From NCBI RefSeq assembly GCF_028640845.1, contig NC_080543.1, positions 93,485,825 to 93,549,824 of the forward strand: a stretch of DNA of 64,000 nt. Direction: 5' to 3'. Positions 35,152 through 47,190 of this stretch are shown here, in pieces. The position numbers and the translations under genes were made by a program. Position 1 is the stretch's first letter, and every line of letters begins with the position of its first letter. Origin of the DNA: Ahaetulla prasina (lineage: Eukaryota; Chordata; Lepidosauria; Squamata; Colubridae). The notes under the pieces were generated by a model. It saw nothing but the letters and a program-made list of their open reading frames with translations. It had not been told where the DNA came from and did no database searches.

Positions 35152-36180
35152 AGGCAATATGAGAAGAATCAAAAGCCCTGCATTGAAAGATGCAGAAGAT
35201 TCTAGAGACTAAAGCAGATTTCAGCATGAAAATTGTATTAACAAGGCAAATGGGCCAAGAATGCTTATTTGTGTGCCATGTCATCTTAATTATTTCTAAC
35301 TGGTTATCAGGTATAGGAGTAGAGGCCTGCAGTTTAAAAGGATTTGATAACATTTACATCTCTTCTTTCTATCATATTAAAAGTTGACATGGCATATATG
35401 GAAACTTTGCCATTTCACTAGTAAACAAAGACATTAGAACAGGTCTGGATGATAGAACATTGAAGGCATAGTGTTCAATGTTTGAATTTATAAGGTTAAT
35501 TGCTTAGTTTACATAGACAAGCAAGAAAGGAGATCAGCATGCATAGTTATAAGGCAGTAAGAAATCTGGAGAGCTTCCAGGTATAGGCAATTTCAGTATA
35601 ATTACAGCCAACTGCAATTAGACATTTTGCATCTCTCTCTGTTTTTTACAATATACCAGTTTCTTTTTTTTAAAACTACCATCTTCCGTCTATAGGCAAC
35701 ATTTATTATATGAATATTTATTAAATACATGCATATGTTTTGCCCATACAGTGAGAGCAGGCAGAGGGTATGATTTACTATTTTCTTCCCAACAAAAGGT
35801 AGAGAAAAGGAGGATGAAACCTAACCAGTTCAAAACATTTTTCTCCTAGACATCCCCTTCCCCCACCCTTTAAAGCAAACAGAAAACCATGGGTTGAATG
35901 TACACCATTCTAATTTGATCCCCTGACACATTGATTCTTTATCCTTAATGGGTTCACGCCCAATAGGATATAATTCCTGTTACTTCCATTGATCAACTGG
36001 CCATCTTGAGCTATTAGCTTAATTAAGGAATGACTCTCGCCCAATTTACTATATATATTGCTGGTTTTTAAGATATCTATACACCAATATGCCTAGAATC
36101 TCTTCTATCCAATTAGCAACTGGAATTGGTATATAGGTAATCAAACCTATTAAACTTCTTAATTCTTTCTTTTTTTGCAG

Positions 36181-36263
36181 ATCTTATATAATTGGACTCT
36201 TGCATTAAATCTGAAGAAAAATGAGCAAGTTATCGTGACTAGAATCTTTGAGACAATGAATAG
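36181..36263 (+). CDS. OCA2: OCA2 exon 8: luminal loop
   Basis: Acceptor ctttctttttttgcag is strong. The 83-bp exon has 27 codons plus AG, which joins exon 9 to make Arg. It encodes ILYNWTLALNLKKNEQVIVT and RIFETMN, against vertebrate [27 protein letters not shown]; the NWT sequon is kept. The donor reads AATAG|gttggt, which is GT but poor at +3 to +6, so this exon may be spliced less efficiently than its neighbours. No better in-phase GT lies nearby. A 487-bp hAT element starts 308 bp downstream. Confidence 0.92.
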
Positions 36264-36571
36264 GTTGGTTCATGAATCCAATGAAACCCCTGAAAAAATA
36301 TTTTATATTTAATAATTATTTATACAGTTGCTCTAATTAGAATACATTATGATGGTGGATGAATGGGTGGCACCACTGCATGTGCTGCTATTATGCTCCT
36401 CTCCAGTCATTTGAATTAAATCTTGCAATCTGTCTCATGGATCCCTTCTTTTTTCTTTTTCTGGGAAAAAGAAGGCTGCCAAGACATATCCTTTTTTCCT
36501 CATTGCCTAAATACTTAATTCTTCAGGTGGCATAATAAAAGATAGCAAAACCATTTTATGACTGTTTACAC

Positions 36572-37058
36572 CAGTGGTAGTCAACCTGGTCCCTACCGCC
36601 CACTAGTGGGCGTTTCAGCATTCATGGTGGGCGGTAGGGTTTTTTTAAATTTAATTGACTTTTAAAAAAAATTTCATAGCATTATTTAAAAACATTTCCA
36701 TTAGGTTTTCATAAAATTCCCTGTGACAATTTAAATTTCTTAAAATATACTATTTGTATTGCCCGCGCATAAGTTTAGTTCACATTACCTAAGTGAAACT
36801 AAATGGCGCTATAGTGCAACCGCAAACAAAAGAGCCTTGTCCCAGAATAGCTCAGGCATCTCCCCCCCACACCACCCAGCTGTAACAGACAAGCAGAGCT
36901 GGTAGCTGGTGCCCCCCCCAACCCCAATCCATGTGCAAGAGGCATGCGCAGGCAACGATATATGGCGCATTACTGTGGAACCGGTGGGCGGTTAGAAAAT
37001 TTTACTACTAACAGAGATACAAAAGTGGGTGGTAGATACCCCTGGTTGACTACCCCTG
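36572..37058 (+). mobile_element. hAT miniature element (CAGxGGTAGTCAACC family)
   Basis: Ends CAGTGGTAGTCAACCTGG and CCTGGTTGACTACCCCTG match 16/18 inverted; perfect 8-bp TSD GTTTACAC (36564-36571 and 37059-37066). 487 bp, no coding capacity. Confidence 0.93.
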
Positions 37059-37083
37059 GTTTACACTGATATGTATTTATCTA

Positions 37084-37564
37084 CAGGTAGTCGTCATTTA
37101 GTGACTAATTAGTTCCAACAAAATGGTCGCTAAAAGATATGGTTGCTAATCAAACCATGTAACTTGGGAGCAAAAGAAAGAGATGCTGGATGCTGCCATC
37201 TCATCCAGATAAGGTTTTCTTATACAGCACCTTGAACCCGACCCAATTTTCTTTTCTCCTTTTTTGCCTTCATGGAGTGGAGAAATTGCTTAAACAGGCC
37301 ATGTCTTCCAAGCTGTTTTTCTCTGCAGCTGTGTTCCTTTAAAAAGTGCTAACCACAAGTTAACAAGCTCATCTCTGCAACCTTAATTAGTTGATTAAAA
37401 CCCTCTGGCTGGCTCCCTGCTGCCCAGAATTGACCAAACTTTAATCAATTTCACACGGAAGGCCTGCTTTTGTCATATATGCAGGAATTGGCTGCCAAGT
37501 TCCTTTTTCATCACTGCTTTAATTGTGAATGGTCACTATCTGAGGTCATTGCTAAGCATATCTG
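37084..37564 (+). mobile_element. Mariner-like MITE, TA-flanked (right end uncertain)
   Basis: Begins TA|CAGGTAGTCGTCATTTAGTG, the left end also seen at 45777. A plausible but poor right end with TA is near 37564. The interior (AATGGTCGCTAAAAGATATG) fits the family. Confidence 0.5.
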
Positions 37565-37747
37565 TATATCCTTGTGTCTAAATCTCTCTTTTCAGTAGTT
37601 CTGTTTTTGTGCTGGTTGTGAAAATGAAAAGATCTCAATAATTTGAAATATTCTAAATCATTACATAGACGATATTGAAACAAGAATAATAGCTGCAAGA
37701 TAAATAGCATACAATTAGTAATTCTTAAAACCTTTAGCAGTATGAAC

Positions 37748-38031
37748 CGGGGTGAAATTCAAAAATTTTCCCTACCGGTTCTGTGGGCGTGGCTTGGTAG
37801 GCATGGTAGGGGAAGGATACTGAAAAATCTCCATTCCCACCCCACTCCAGGGGAAGGATACTGAAAAATCCCCATTCCATCCCCACTCCTGGGGGAAGGA
37901 TATTGCAAAATCTCCATTTCCACCCCACTCTGGGGCCAGCCAAAGGTGGTATTTGCTGGTTCTCTGAACTACTCAAAATTTCTGCTACCGGTTTTCCAGA
38001 ACCTGTCAGAACCTGCTGAATTTCACCCCTG
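37748..38031 (+). mobile_element. hAT miniature element before exon 9
   Basis: Start CGGGGTGAAATTCA, end TGAATTTCACCCCTG, perfect 8-bp TSD GTATGAAC (37740-37747 and 38032-38039). 284 bp, closely similar to 34859-35151. It ends 63 bp upstream of the exon 9 acceptor, so its right TSD sits near the likely branch-point region. Confidence 0.93.
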
Positions 38032-38094
38032 GTATGAACCTGTGGTCATTTCTATTCCAGCTATCAAATAGAATTTTAAAATTTCTTTCAACAG

Positions 38095-38248
38095 AAAAGA
38101 AACCTCCCTAAGAATCCAGTCATTTCTTCAAGAATCAGAAATCATTCCTCTTTCTATGACATATCAGTATCTTCATGCAAATATAGAAGCTCAAGTCACA
38201 ATAGCTTCAGTCATTTTAGCAGGTGTTTATGTTCTGATCGTGTTTGAG
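38095..38248 (+). CDS. OCA2: OCA2 exon 9: luminal loop into transmembrane span 2
   Basis: Acceptor aatttctttcaacag, donor GAG|gtaaga. One base completes Arg from exon 8, then KETSLRIQSFLQESEIIPLS and the conserved TYQYLHANIEAQVTIASVIL AGVYVLIVFE. This matches vertebrate [29 protein letters not shown] almost residue for residue, including the membrane span ASVILAGVYVLIVF. Ends in phase 0. The upstream intron is 1.83 kb and carries a hAT MITE that ends 63 bp before this exon. Confidence 0.97.
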
Positions 38249-40135
38249 GTAAGAATAATCATTTTATTCAAGGGAAATAGAAGTAGAATTGTTTTTGTCA
38301 GTTAATATACAGCCTAAAAATTGGATTAAGAATCAGTTCATTTCTGTTAAGTACATCTACAAGCCTACATCAATCTCACTATCCTTTCATCTGACTTTTT
38401 CCCATTGATTTTCAGTAACTTTTCATTCTATTTTAAACCCCCTGTTTCTGTGAATTTGAAAACCAATTATAACATAGATTTCCATGATAAATTATATTCC
38501 GTTTTTTTAAAAAAAAAGATCACTTGGAACTCTGATCAATCCTATCAACCCTTCATAGGAACATAGTAATTAAACAGGAAATGCTTAACATTCTGATTGC
38601 TAGTAATCACACTGGAAGCTATTTTAGTCCTTAGCAGTCTTTTTGGTCAGAAGGATGCCAGGCTGGTATGGGGAATCTTGTGATGAAAAGATTAAAAAAA
38701 AATCATTTTATGTCTCCTTCCTCCAAATCTCTCAATACTTCATAATACTCTTGTGCCTGCATAAGACTTGGAGCAGAAGTAGCATAATATAGTTTGACCT
38801 GCTAAACTCTGAGGCAGAATTAGAGAGCCTAATCTATGAGCAACCTACAATCATATGTCATTTCAGTCCCTTCTTTTCAACTCCTGACTCCCAACAAGGT
38901 TTTTGGGTAGTGCCTGTGAGTCAGCATTGATTCCCTGCAACAACCTGCAGACAAGTGACTGCAGTTTTCTTGGGTAGATTTCAGAAGTGGTATTTGCCTG
39001 CTTCTTAAGGCTACTAACTCAAGGTCACCCAGCTGGCTTTCAGGCTGCCTAATTTCACCAGAATTCTCTCCAGTTATGGTTATACTATTTTCCATGAAGA
39101 GGCTATAAGAAATACTATGGTTTTTCCATTAATCTTCTGTCTTCACATGGACAAGGGCCATAAATCCCCGTCTGGCTTCATGGTGACATCAGTATCACGT
39201 CTCTGGTGGCTGTTGGTAAGGTGAAAAAAAATATGAAAAAAAATATAGACCCCTACTAATTAATGGGTCTGTGATATGAAGGGTTTGAAGCATAGTCTGG
39301 TTACTAAGCCATTATGAAGAGATGAAGAAGTAAAATTGGCATCTGTCATCAGCTGCTTAATATACCCTTGGGTGCCTAGAAATACAATTCTTGAATAGCT
39401 TGGGAAATAGTGTACTCCTTTAAGCTCATTCCCCTTTACTTTGATCATTTGTTTGGAAACATATTATCTGATTCCTGATCCCCTTCCTTTTTTTAGGCAC
39501 TATTGGAGCTACAGAGGATTTGCAGTTTATAGTTATAATCTTCCATGTTAGGATTTTTTTCCTTCATAGCAGAATTTATTTCACAGCGCAGTAATTAATT
39601 TTTTTAATTAAATAGTTCCATTTCCACTATAATTTTTGAAGACCATCTCTTCTCCCATCAATAGATATAAGATTTTTATGGCTCTTTAAAATATGATAAA
39701 AAGTGGCCTGGGCTGAAAATTAAGATTGCATTTAAACACTGGGTGGCACTGCTTGCTACTCTAAATCGTAGCAATTGTTCTGATTTTTGTGATGTTTTCT
39801 CACACAGAGAAAATGCTTTTTGACCAACATTGGGAGGGTGCCACTCCATCCCCTTAATGGAAAAAAACCCTCAACTTTCAAGTGCATCTACTTTTTAAAG
39901 TTTCATATTTTCTCCTGCTTCATGACGTTCAGATTGAATAGTGCCACTGTTTAATAGGAGTGATGTACATTTCCCATCTTGTAGCTTATTTGTGTTTTCT
40001 TTCTTTGATGGCATTGTGTTGGGTAAATTGAATGCTGCAATGCCACGGTCAGTGAGCCCAAGACTCTGAGGGGAAGACAAAACAAAAAATGCTTTCAATG
40101 TTGAACAAGTTACAAAAACAGTCTTCCACTTATCT
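38249..40135. other. Intron 9, first part; nothing recognised
   Basis: A weak MIR-like trace (CAAGGTCACCCAGCTGGCTT near 39015) is the only repeat-like signal. Confidence 0.4.
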
Positions 40136-40207
40136 GTATATGTAAAAAACAAATGGTTTCAAAAGGAATGAGTATATGTAAAAAACAAATGGTTTCAAAA
40201 GGAATGA
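40136..40207. repeat. Perfect 36-bp tandem duplication
   Basis: Positions 40136-40171 and 40172-40207 are identical. The unit contains ATGTAAAAAACAAATGG. No sequence divergence, so it is recent. Confidence 0.97.
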
Positions 40208-42268
40208 GCTGGTCAAAGAGAAATGCTCCCATAATGTTTAAACATACAAAAATAAATAAATAAATACTGAACTGGAGAAAATGAGGCTTTAAAGGAAGCA
40301 GACTTTTAAGGAAAGTTTGGCTTGTTTATTTTTTTTTTTTAAATGAGAACTATTTTGCATCTGTTATTGCTCATTAGGATCCACAGTATTTCAGAGAAAG
40401 CAACAAAAATAGAGCAGTTTAATGATATGAGCAAATTAAATACAGATGTTTATTCTTTTGAAGTTCTGTGGGATTGGCTAATATATTCTTATTTGTTGTA
40501 GTAGGAACCTAGTAAAAATGAGGAGATCTCAGTCATCAAGGTACAAAAGTTATGTATCATTTCTCAGGAAGTTGTTTTAATTTTCCTTAGTTAAGTTATA
40601 ATTTGGAACCGGATCAGATTTCCCCCTCTTCCTCTCCGTTATTTGCAAGAATCCCCAACTGAGGTTTGATCCAGAAATGGTAATGATAGTTCAATTACCC
40701 TTGCCCAAAATATAAGTATTATTTACTCCACGTGTATATCCAGGATAATATAGTTTTGTTTGATCCTTTCTTCGTAAAGTTAAACATAGGTAGCTTCTTC
40801 AAGGCCCTTCACTCTCATTTCTGTTCTGCTACATCTGAATACTTCTAAAATTGTGGTATTTAGAAATAGAAATGGTATTTGATGTGACTCTGATCATCTC
40901 TGAAGATAGTATATTGCTTTATATGATTTCATAGCTATATATCTATATATTAATAATTGCAGCCTAAAGTAGCCCTTGCCTGTCTTTGCATTTGTTTCAC
41001 TCTACTGACTTCATTTTGTGGTGAAATACAATTCATTATGAATGATATTTTGCACCCTCAGGGAATGGGTTTATTATTTATATACATTGATTTTTAAATC
41101 TATGGTGAAGCTCAAATACTTAGTTAACTGTTAGTGTGTAGATACTGAATTGCATACTTTATATCTGTGGTGTATTAACCTGGATCCATCAACCCTTCAA
41201 TAAATTGAAGTTCTATATTCTATAACAATTCATTTGTTCAAGGGATATAGGGATATTTTTAGCTTCTAGGCAGCATGATGGCACTTTCATTTTATTTACA
41301 CTGGTTTTCATCTTTATTACTCAGGATTACAAAAATCCTGATTTAGTGGACTTCAACATAATACACTTCAGATGCAGCAAATGAAATTTGTGCTGTATTT
41401 ATGCCATTTTGAATCATTTATGTAATGAAATTATTACAAAAATGCTGCAAATAATATCGCTAAACTGTGAGATTATAACATCAGAGAAATCATGTAAACA
41501 TGCAAATGGATGAAATATGTTCTGATTTAATGGCCAATCATGAATAACAGACATCAGTTTCCCTCAACTGGTCTGTTAAATCAAGTTTCCCTCTATAAGG
41601 AAGTGTCTCTATGTTGCCTAATGATTCTGTACAAGAAGTTACTTCAAAAGTACTCTATTTCCTAAATCACCCCAGGAGAACAGTGAGCAACCATATATGT
41701 CTTAAATATCTATCTTTTTTTGCCTTGATTGTAAATTGTCAAAACTGCTGCTAATGCTGTCCTGTAATAGCTAAATGGCTTAATCTTCCATCAAATCTCT
41801 TTTCTGGTCTGATTAATTATCAACATTGTCATGGGGAATAATATGAGAATTGGTGCTATTTGCACTGAGATCTAGATATATATCATGTCCCAAGTTTTTC
41901 AAGTTCAGAGAATGGATGCACCATCTTGTATACTAGGTTTATTTCAACTGCCATGCATGTATTCACTCTTTATTTGTCACTATGAGAATGCTGTGGCCAT
42001 TTGACATTTTTTGATTGGTGGAAGACTTGCTTTTAAAATGACAGCAAAAGCAGTGGTTTATAGCCTGAGGGTAAATACAGAGATAACTGAGTGGAACAAC
42101 CTAGTTGATTGGCTGACTGGTGGGTGTACAAGGGAGGTGATAGCATACAGAATAAGCTAGTTGGGTAGCTTTGCCAGAGGCTATTACATTTACTGTTTTA
42201 ATATGTGCATGGATGTAGGTGGAAATATGATTAATAACAAAGTATAATGGTTGAAGAGATAATGGGAG
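40208..42268. other. Intron 9 sequence; nothing recognised
   Basis: AT-rich; no coding similarity, no terminal repeats. Confidence 0.45.
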
Positions 42269-42977
42269 TGTCAACTTGTAAATCCCTAACCTGCTCCCAA
42301 GTTGCCATAGGCAGGGGGATAAGGAACCGAGCCTCGCAGCTGCTTTGAAATATTTGCGCCTCAGTCAAAACAATGCACATCCTAGCTGGCCAAAGTCAAG
42401 GCCATCTCCACAGAAACCAGTAACGACTGGAGGGAGTGACTTCTACGACCCATGAAATTGCTTTGTGAGGGAATGTGACTGATGACAAACCTTGGGGGAG
42501 GGGGAAACAGGGTCAGAGGCAAGGCGTAAACTAAGTGGGGTCAGAGCTGGCTTCACCTGGTCTGTGCCGACATGACACTCCTAATAAATAACTGGATTTT
42601 TCTTGAAAACTGGCTTATTTATTTATTTTATTTATTTTTCAAATTTATATACCGCCCTATCTCCCTAAGGACTCAGGGCGGTTCACAGGCAGTTAAAATA
42701 CATATAAATACAGATTAAAAAACAACAATTAAAAAACTTATTCTATTGCCGAATTTAAAAAACAATATAAATAATAAAAAACCCCTTAAAACCAATAACT
42801 TTAAAATCTAATCCAGTCCCGCGCAGATGAATAAGTGCGTTTTAAGCTCGCGACGAAAGGTTCGGAGGTCCGGAAGTTGACGAAGTCCTGGAGGGAGTTC
42901 GTTCCAGAGGGTGGGAGCCCCCACAGAGAAGGCTTGAGGCTCCTTCTTTTATTAGGGCATCGGTCAGGACTCTGACA
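42269..42977 (+). mobile_element. Candidate solo LTR split by an L2-like LINE
   Basis: Starts TGTCAACTT, has an AATAAA-type signal (CTAATAAATAAC near 42580), and, after the LINE insertion at 42617-42930, ends TCAGGACTCTGACA. Flanks GGGAG and AGGAG match 4/5. The 5-base TGTCA/TGACA ends are the only inverted match, so the assignment is tentative. Confidence 0.4.
42617..42930 (-). mobile_element. L2-like LINE 3' end
   Basis: On the minus strand the broken frame SLWGLPPSGTNSLQDFVNFR then TSEPFVASLKRTYSS is the L2-like ORF2 C-terminus. It is followed by the 3' UTR with CCGCCCTGAGTCCTTAGGGA and an AAATAAATAA tail. Possible GGCTT duplication at 42612-42616 and 42931-42935. Confidence 0.75.
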
Positions 42978-43689
42978 AGGAGACTTATGTAAGAGAGAAT
43001 GAATGAATGAGAGGCTGAATAGAAGGTGGCTAAGGAAGAGAAGGAATGCCCAATTTTGCTTTGGCCCTGCTGGTTTCCCCAATGCACCTTGTCATATATG
43101 ACAAGAATATCCACCTTTAACTAAACCACCAATTAACTCAAACTATTCTGAGGCATTATATAATCCCAGAGTATATAATATTAGAGTACTATATGGTTTG
43201 GCCCAAAATATTTCCAGAACCTCCTTTTTAGCAGGAATTGTTGCATTCAATATGCTTATTTTTCTAGATGTCCCACATTCCCCAATGAGACAAGGCAGTG
43301 TGGGTGTTAAAGGCCAGATAGTATAACTTTTCCATTATGGCCCTGGTATTATAGAACATAGCAGCTTTTACCTGGAAATCACATTTCCCCATTATTATTT
43401 ACTTTTCGGACAGTAGATATCAAAGTCCTATGGAGAGTTTTTTTTTATGATTGCTTAAATAATGCTCTGCGTTGTTCTGATGCTTTACTATTTTTATTTT
43501 TATGAACAGTTTTTACTGATTATTATTTGTTAAAATGGACATTTTGATTATATTACATGAATTTAATTTCTTAATATTGAATACTGATCAATGTTCTATG
43601 TGCATTTTCTTTTTAATGAGTCATTAAAAATATGCTAGTATTTTTAAGAGTGTTCAACCAATTGATGCTTCAGTCTCCAAGCAAAGTTT

Positions 43690-43875
43690 GTGATGCATTC
43701 AGTTTGAGAGCTTAGATGAGCTGTGCCGATTTATTTTGCTTTTTATTAGTTGTTATGGTTGTTTTGACCTTGGACATCCTGCTTTAGATTGCTAAACTGT
43801 TGCTTTAACCTTTTATACTACCCCAAATCATTACTGTGAGATGGGTGGCATCGAAATCATACAAACAAATATAGT
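43690..43875 (+). mobile_element. L2-like LINE 3' tail fragment
   Basis: ATTACTGTGAGATGGGTGGC near 43830 is the L2-like 3' hairpin pattern, preceded by T-rich 3' UTR-like sequence. Low identity; old. Confidence 0.45.
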
Positions 43876-45504
43876 TCCAAATAAGAAACTATATGGAAGA
43901 AGTCTTGTCTTAAACATTATACCCTTATAGATATGTCAACACTTACTTGCCTTAAATAATATACTCATGGCAAATCTTGATGTAAGTTCAAGACAAATTT
44001 TATCCTATATAATCAGATTAATTATTTCCATATAAATAGACAGGCAGGTCTGTCTATATATTTGTATATAACTAAATAGAAAGATTTGCTATATGGTTAA
44101 CATTTAAAGGTTTCAGCAGTAAAGGTAGTTAAAAAAATCAATATTCATTCATCAGGCTCTTGAGAGTTTTAAATTAGAGTAAAAATCCTATATTTCAACC
44201 TGATAAGATTAAGTTATGTACATTGAACTAGTCCTGTACAGAACTTTGAATTTTCACAATACTGTTTATGGACAAGATATCATATCCAAGGTATATGAAT
44301 TTACTTTTAGCATTACTCTTTAGTTTTAACCATTAGCCTGTTTTCCATATGGCCCTGAGAACGACGGTATTCATTAATTCTTCAGCCAAATTCTCAGATT
44401 GTTTTACCTATAGAAATCTCATAGAATTGGAAATCAGTACAAACTGTCTCCCTAGAAAAATCTGATGCCATAAGTCATCAGCCAAATTTCTATTTAAATT
44501 TTTGGATTTCTATTACATGCCTTCAAATTGTGAGGTTTTGCAGTGTTGTTGCTATTAGCAACTAATTTATTCTTTTCTGGTGACCCCCTGCCAGATGGCA
44601 TAGAGTAACTAATTCCTAAAAATAGAACACACTCAAAGTACAAATCTAATATACTATCTGAAATAAGTTTTCTAATTAGCTATAGTCCTTTGGAAAAGAG
44701 TCTGGCTAGATTTCATCAAAACCAACTCTTTCTAAAAAATTGTGCTCAGCTTTATATTAACACCAACATTGTTTTACAATAAATTAAATTTTCACACAAA
44801 AATGTCAGCTATTCAAATAGTGTGTTAAAATTCAAAGTAACATTTCATTTATGATTTGAAGTAACTGAATGTAATAGAATGATTTTGCCAGGCTTACCTT
44901 AATATATTTTGGACTATTTTTTTCCCTGTTAAATTCTATGATAAAATTTTATAGTTTCTATCTATGATATCCAAGTGCTGTTGCAAAATTATGCTAATTG
45001 TACTTATCACTTTTTTATTTGCATTTCTTCTGTATTTCTTTATTTGTATTTCATTGTTGCTTTCTGTAAATGGTGAAATCAATAAGAAGATTTGTGTTCC
45101 AATTACAAAAGCTGCGCCCTCTTTGAAAATAATTTGGAAGAAATGCTTTGTAACTCACTGAAGCAGAGCCCTTTGGCTATTCATGAAAGCAGCCTATCTT
45201 TTTCCATGTGAGCTTGATAAAAAGATATGTTTGCTTTAAAATATCAGTTCATTAAAGTTAATATACCTTTTGAAGATGTTGCACATTTTCTGTTTTGTGC
45301 AGAAGCCTGAATAAAGATTGATTCCTTTAATGCAGTGTTTCATCAAGCATGGTCCTGGGACCCCTTGCCAACCAACACCTCTCAGGGGTCTGCATTATCA
45401 AAATTATTTGTCAGGCTATGTTGAAAAATAATGCAATATTAAATTCCAAACAGTTGTGAGAGGCTGTGCCAGCAGTGAATGGGTCAATTTTAATTATTAA
45501 TATA
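43876..45504. other. Intron 9 sequence; possible degraded hAT end near 45333
   Basis: CAGTGTTTCATCAAGCATGG then TCCTGGGACCCC near 45333 resembles a hAT left end, without a confirmed partner. Otherwise nothing recognised. Confidence 0.35.
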
Positions 45505-45512
45505 GTAAGTAT

Positions 45513-45660
45513 CAGTGGTGGGTTTCACTTACCTTTGCTACTGGTTCACTTGCATGCGTGCCACTTCTGCACATGCACAGAGTGTATTTGATGATGTCTG
45601 GGCAGGTGGGTGGAGCCTCCTGTCACTGCTACTACTGGTTCGCCCGAACTGGAGCAAACT
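45513..45660 (+). mobile_element. hAT miniature element (CAGTGGTGGGTTTCA family)
   Basis: Starts CAGTGGTGGGTTTCACTTAC; perfect 8-bp TSD GTAAGTAT at 45505-45512 and 45661-45668. The right terminus is shortened (ends GAGCAAACT). Interior GGTTCGCCCGAACTGG matches the nested copy at 5553-5720. Confidence 0.85.
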
Positions 45661-45776
45661 GTAAGTATCAAGTAACTTAACCCATACAAACAAAAGTTCT
45701 TTTGGGGTCCTGTCAGTCTGAAATATTAAGGGTTTTTTTCAAACTATTCTCAAAGAGTGAATAGTCATTTAACTTA

Positions 45777-46575
45777 CAGGTAGTCTTATGATTTATGATT
45801 GGTTGCTTAGCAGCCATTTAAAGTTAAAATGTACCCTCAAAAAGGTTGCCAGATTTGAAATTCTGTGGTAACCCTGAAGCCTCAAAGATGGCCTCAGCCA
45901 GGTTTGTTTCAGGACTGACATTCTGTCAGAATATTCATGAACTGGCAGATATATGGTAACAAAGTCAGCCAACGAATAGGCATAGCAACTAAGTCAGCCA
46001 ATGGGGGCTGCTTAGAAACTGAAACAGTTTTGTAGGCTGGGCATGGGTCAGCTCTCTGTGTGTGCTGAGAACTGAAACTAGTCTGCTGTACTCTGCTTGC
46101 GTTTTGCTTGTAGCTGCTACAATTTGGAAGTAATCCACTCTTAGTATTGTATGTATTACTTCATGTGTTATTATGTATATAAAGAAGTTAATGAATCCTG
46201 CTGTATCAGTCTGCCTTTGTGTGCTTTCTGGATTTGATTTTTGCAACAAACTGACACATTCACCTCCCACTGAAGTCACTTGACTGTAGTTTGGGTGCTC
46301 AGTAACTGGTCTGTATTTATGCCTGCTTGCAGTGTCCCACTCTAACATGACTGTGATTTGCATTGTTTTGCCCAGAAACTGGTGCTCACTTCCAGTTGCT
46401 GGGCAAAAATCCCCCTCGATGAACAATTGGTTCACTTAACAGTGCTGACATTTGCTTATCAACTGCTGCATAAAAGGATGTAAAATCAGGCAGAGTGACA
46501 TGGTGGACCACTTAATGACTGTGACCTACAACTGTAATTTCAGGCTCAATTATGGTTGCAAATCAAGGACTACCT
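45777..46575 (+). mobile_element. Mariner-like MITE interrupted by a solo LTR
   Basis: Ends CAGGTAGTCTTATGATTTAT and ATCAAGGACTACCTG flanked by TA on both sides. The body resumes after the LTR with AAATCAGGCAGAGTGACATG and similar sequence. Belongs with 12855 and 37084. Confidence 0.75.
45924..46256 (+). mobile_element. Solo LTR with perfect 5-bp TSD nested in a MITE
   Basis: 333 bp, begins TGTCAG and ends CTGACA (perfect 6-bp inverted ends). Flanked by CATTC (45919-45923 and 46257-46261). TATATAAA at 46176-46183 gives + orientation. No internal sequence remains. Confidence 0.88.
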
Positions 46576-47133
46576 GTACTGTTGGCTGGATCTGTCTTTT
46601 TCTCTAGAGGAAATTAGCTCTGGGTTTCAGAAGGACATGGGAGAGTGACAAGTTTGCTCTGCCCTGGGAAAGTAGAAAAGCAAACAGAGGGATTCAAAAC
46701 CGCTTTATTATGCTTCAAAAAGGGTAGTGAAGATTTTGATCTGGCTTCAAAAATTCTGTTATTGCCACAAAAGCATTCTTGGAATCCTTCCCTTGCTTGT
46801 TCCTTGACTTGGCTTACCTTAAGGGCTCGGTCTTTTACTGTCTCTCTCCTTATTCATCCAGATAGTAGCAAATTTCAACAACAAATATTCCCCAATACAT
46901 TTTTGTGGCAGATGGCCACTGGGGAAAAAGGCAATTCTATTTTTATTATTACAATGGCAATACTGAATGTTGCTATTCTTACTAAATATAAATAAATAAA
47001 TTCCTTCCTGAGAAACAGATATATTTATGGCATGAAAGACAAATATGAGAGGGATCAATAGGGATTAGCAACATGCCTCTAGTTTCATTTAAAGTTTTAC
47101 ACAGAGGTCATTGCAAGCACATTTCAGAGGTAA

Positions 47134-47190
47134 ATTCATTCATTCATTCATTCATTCATTCATTCATTCATTCATTCATTCATTCATTCA
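47134..47190. repeat. (ATTC)14 microsatellite
   Basis: Uninterrupted tetranucleotide array read directly. Confidence 0.98.
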
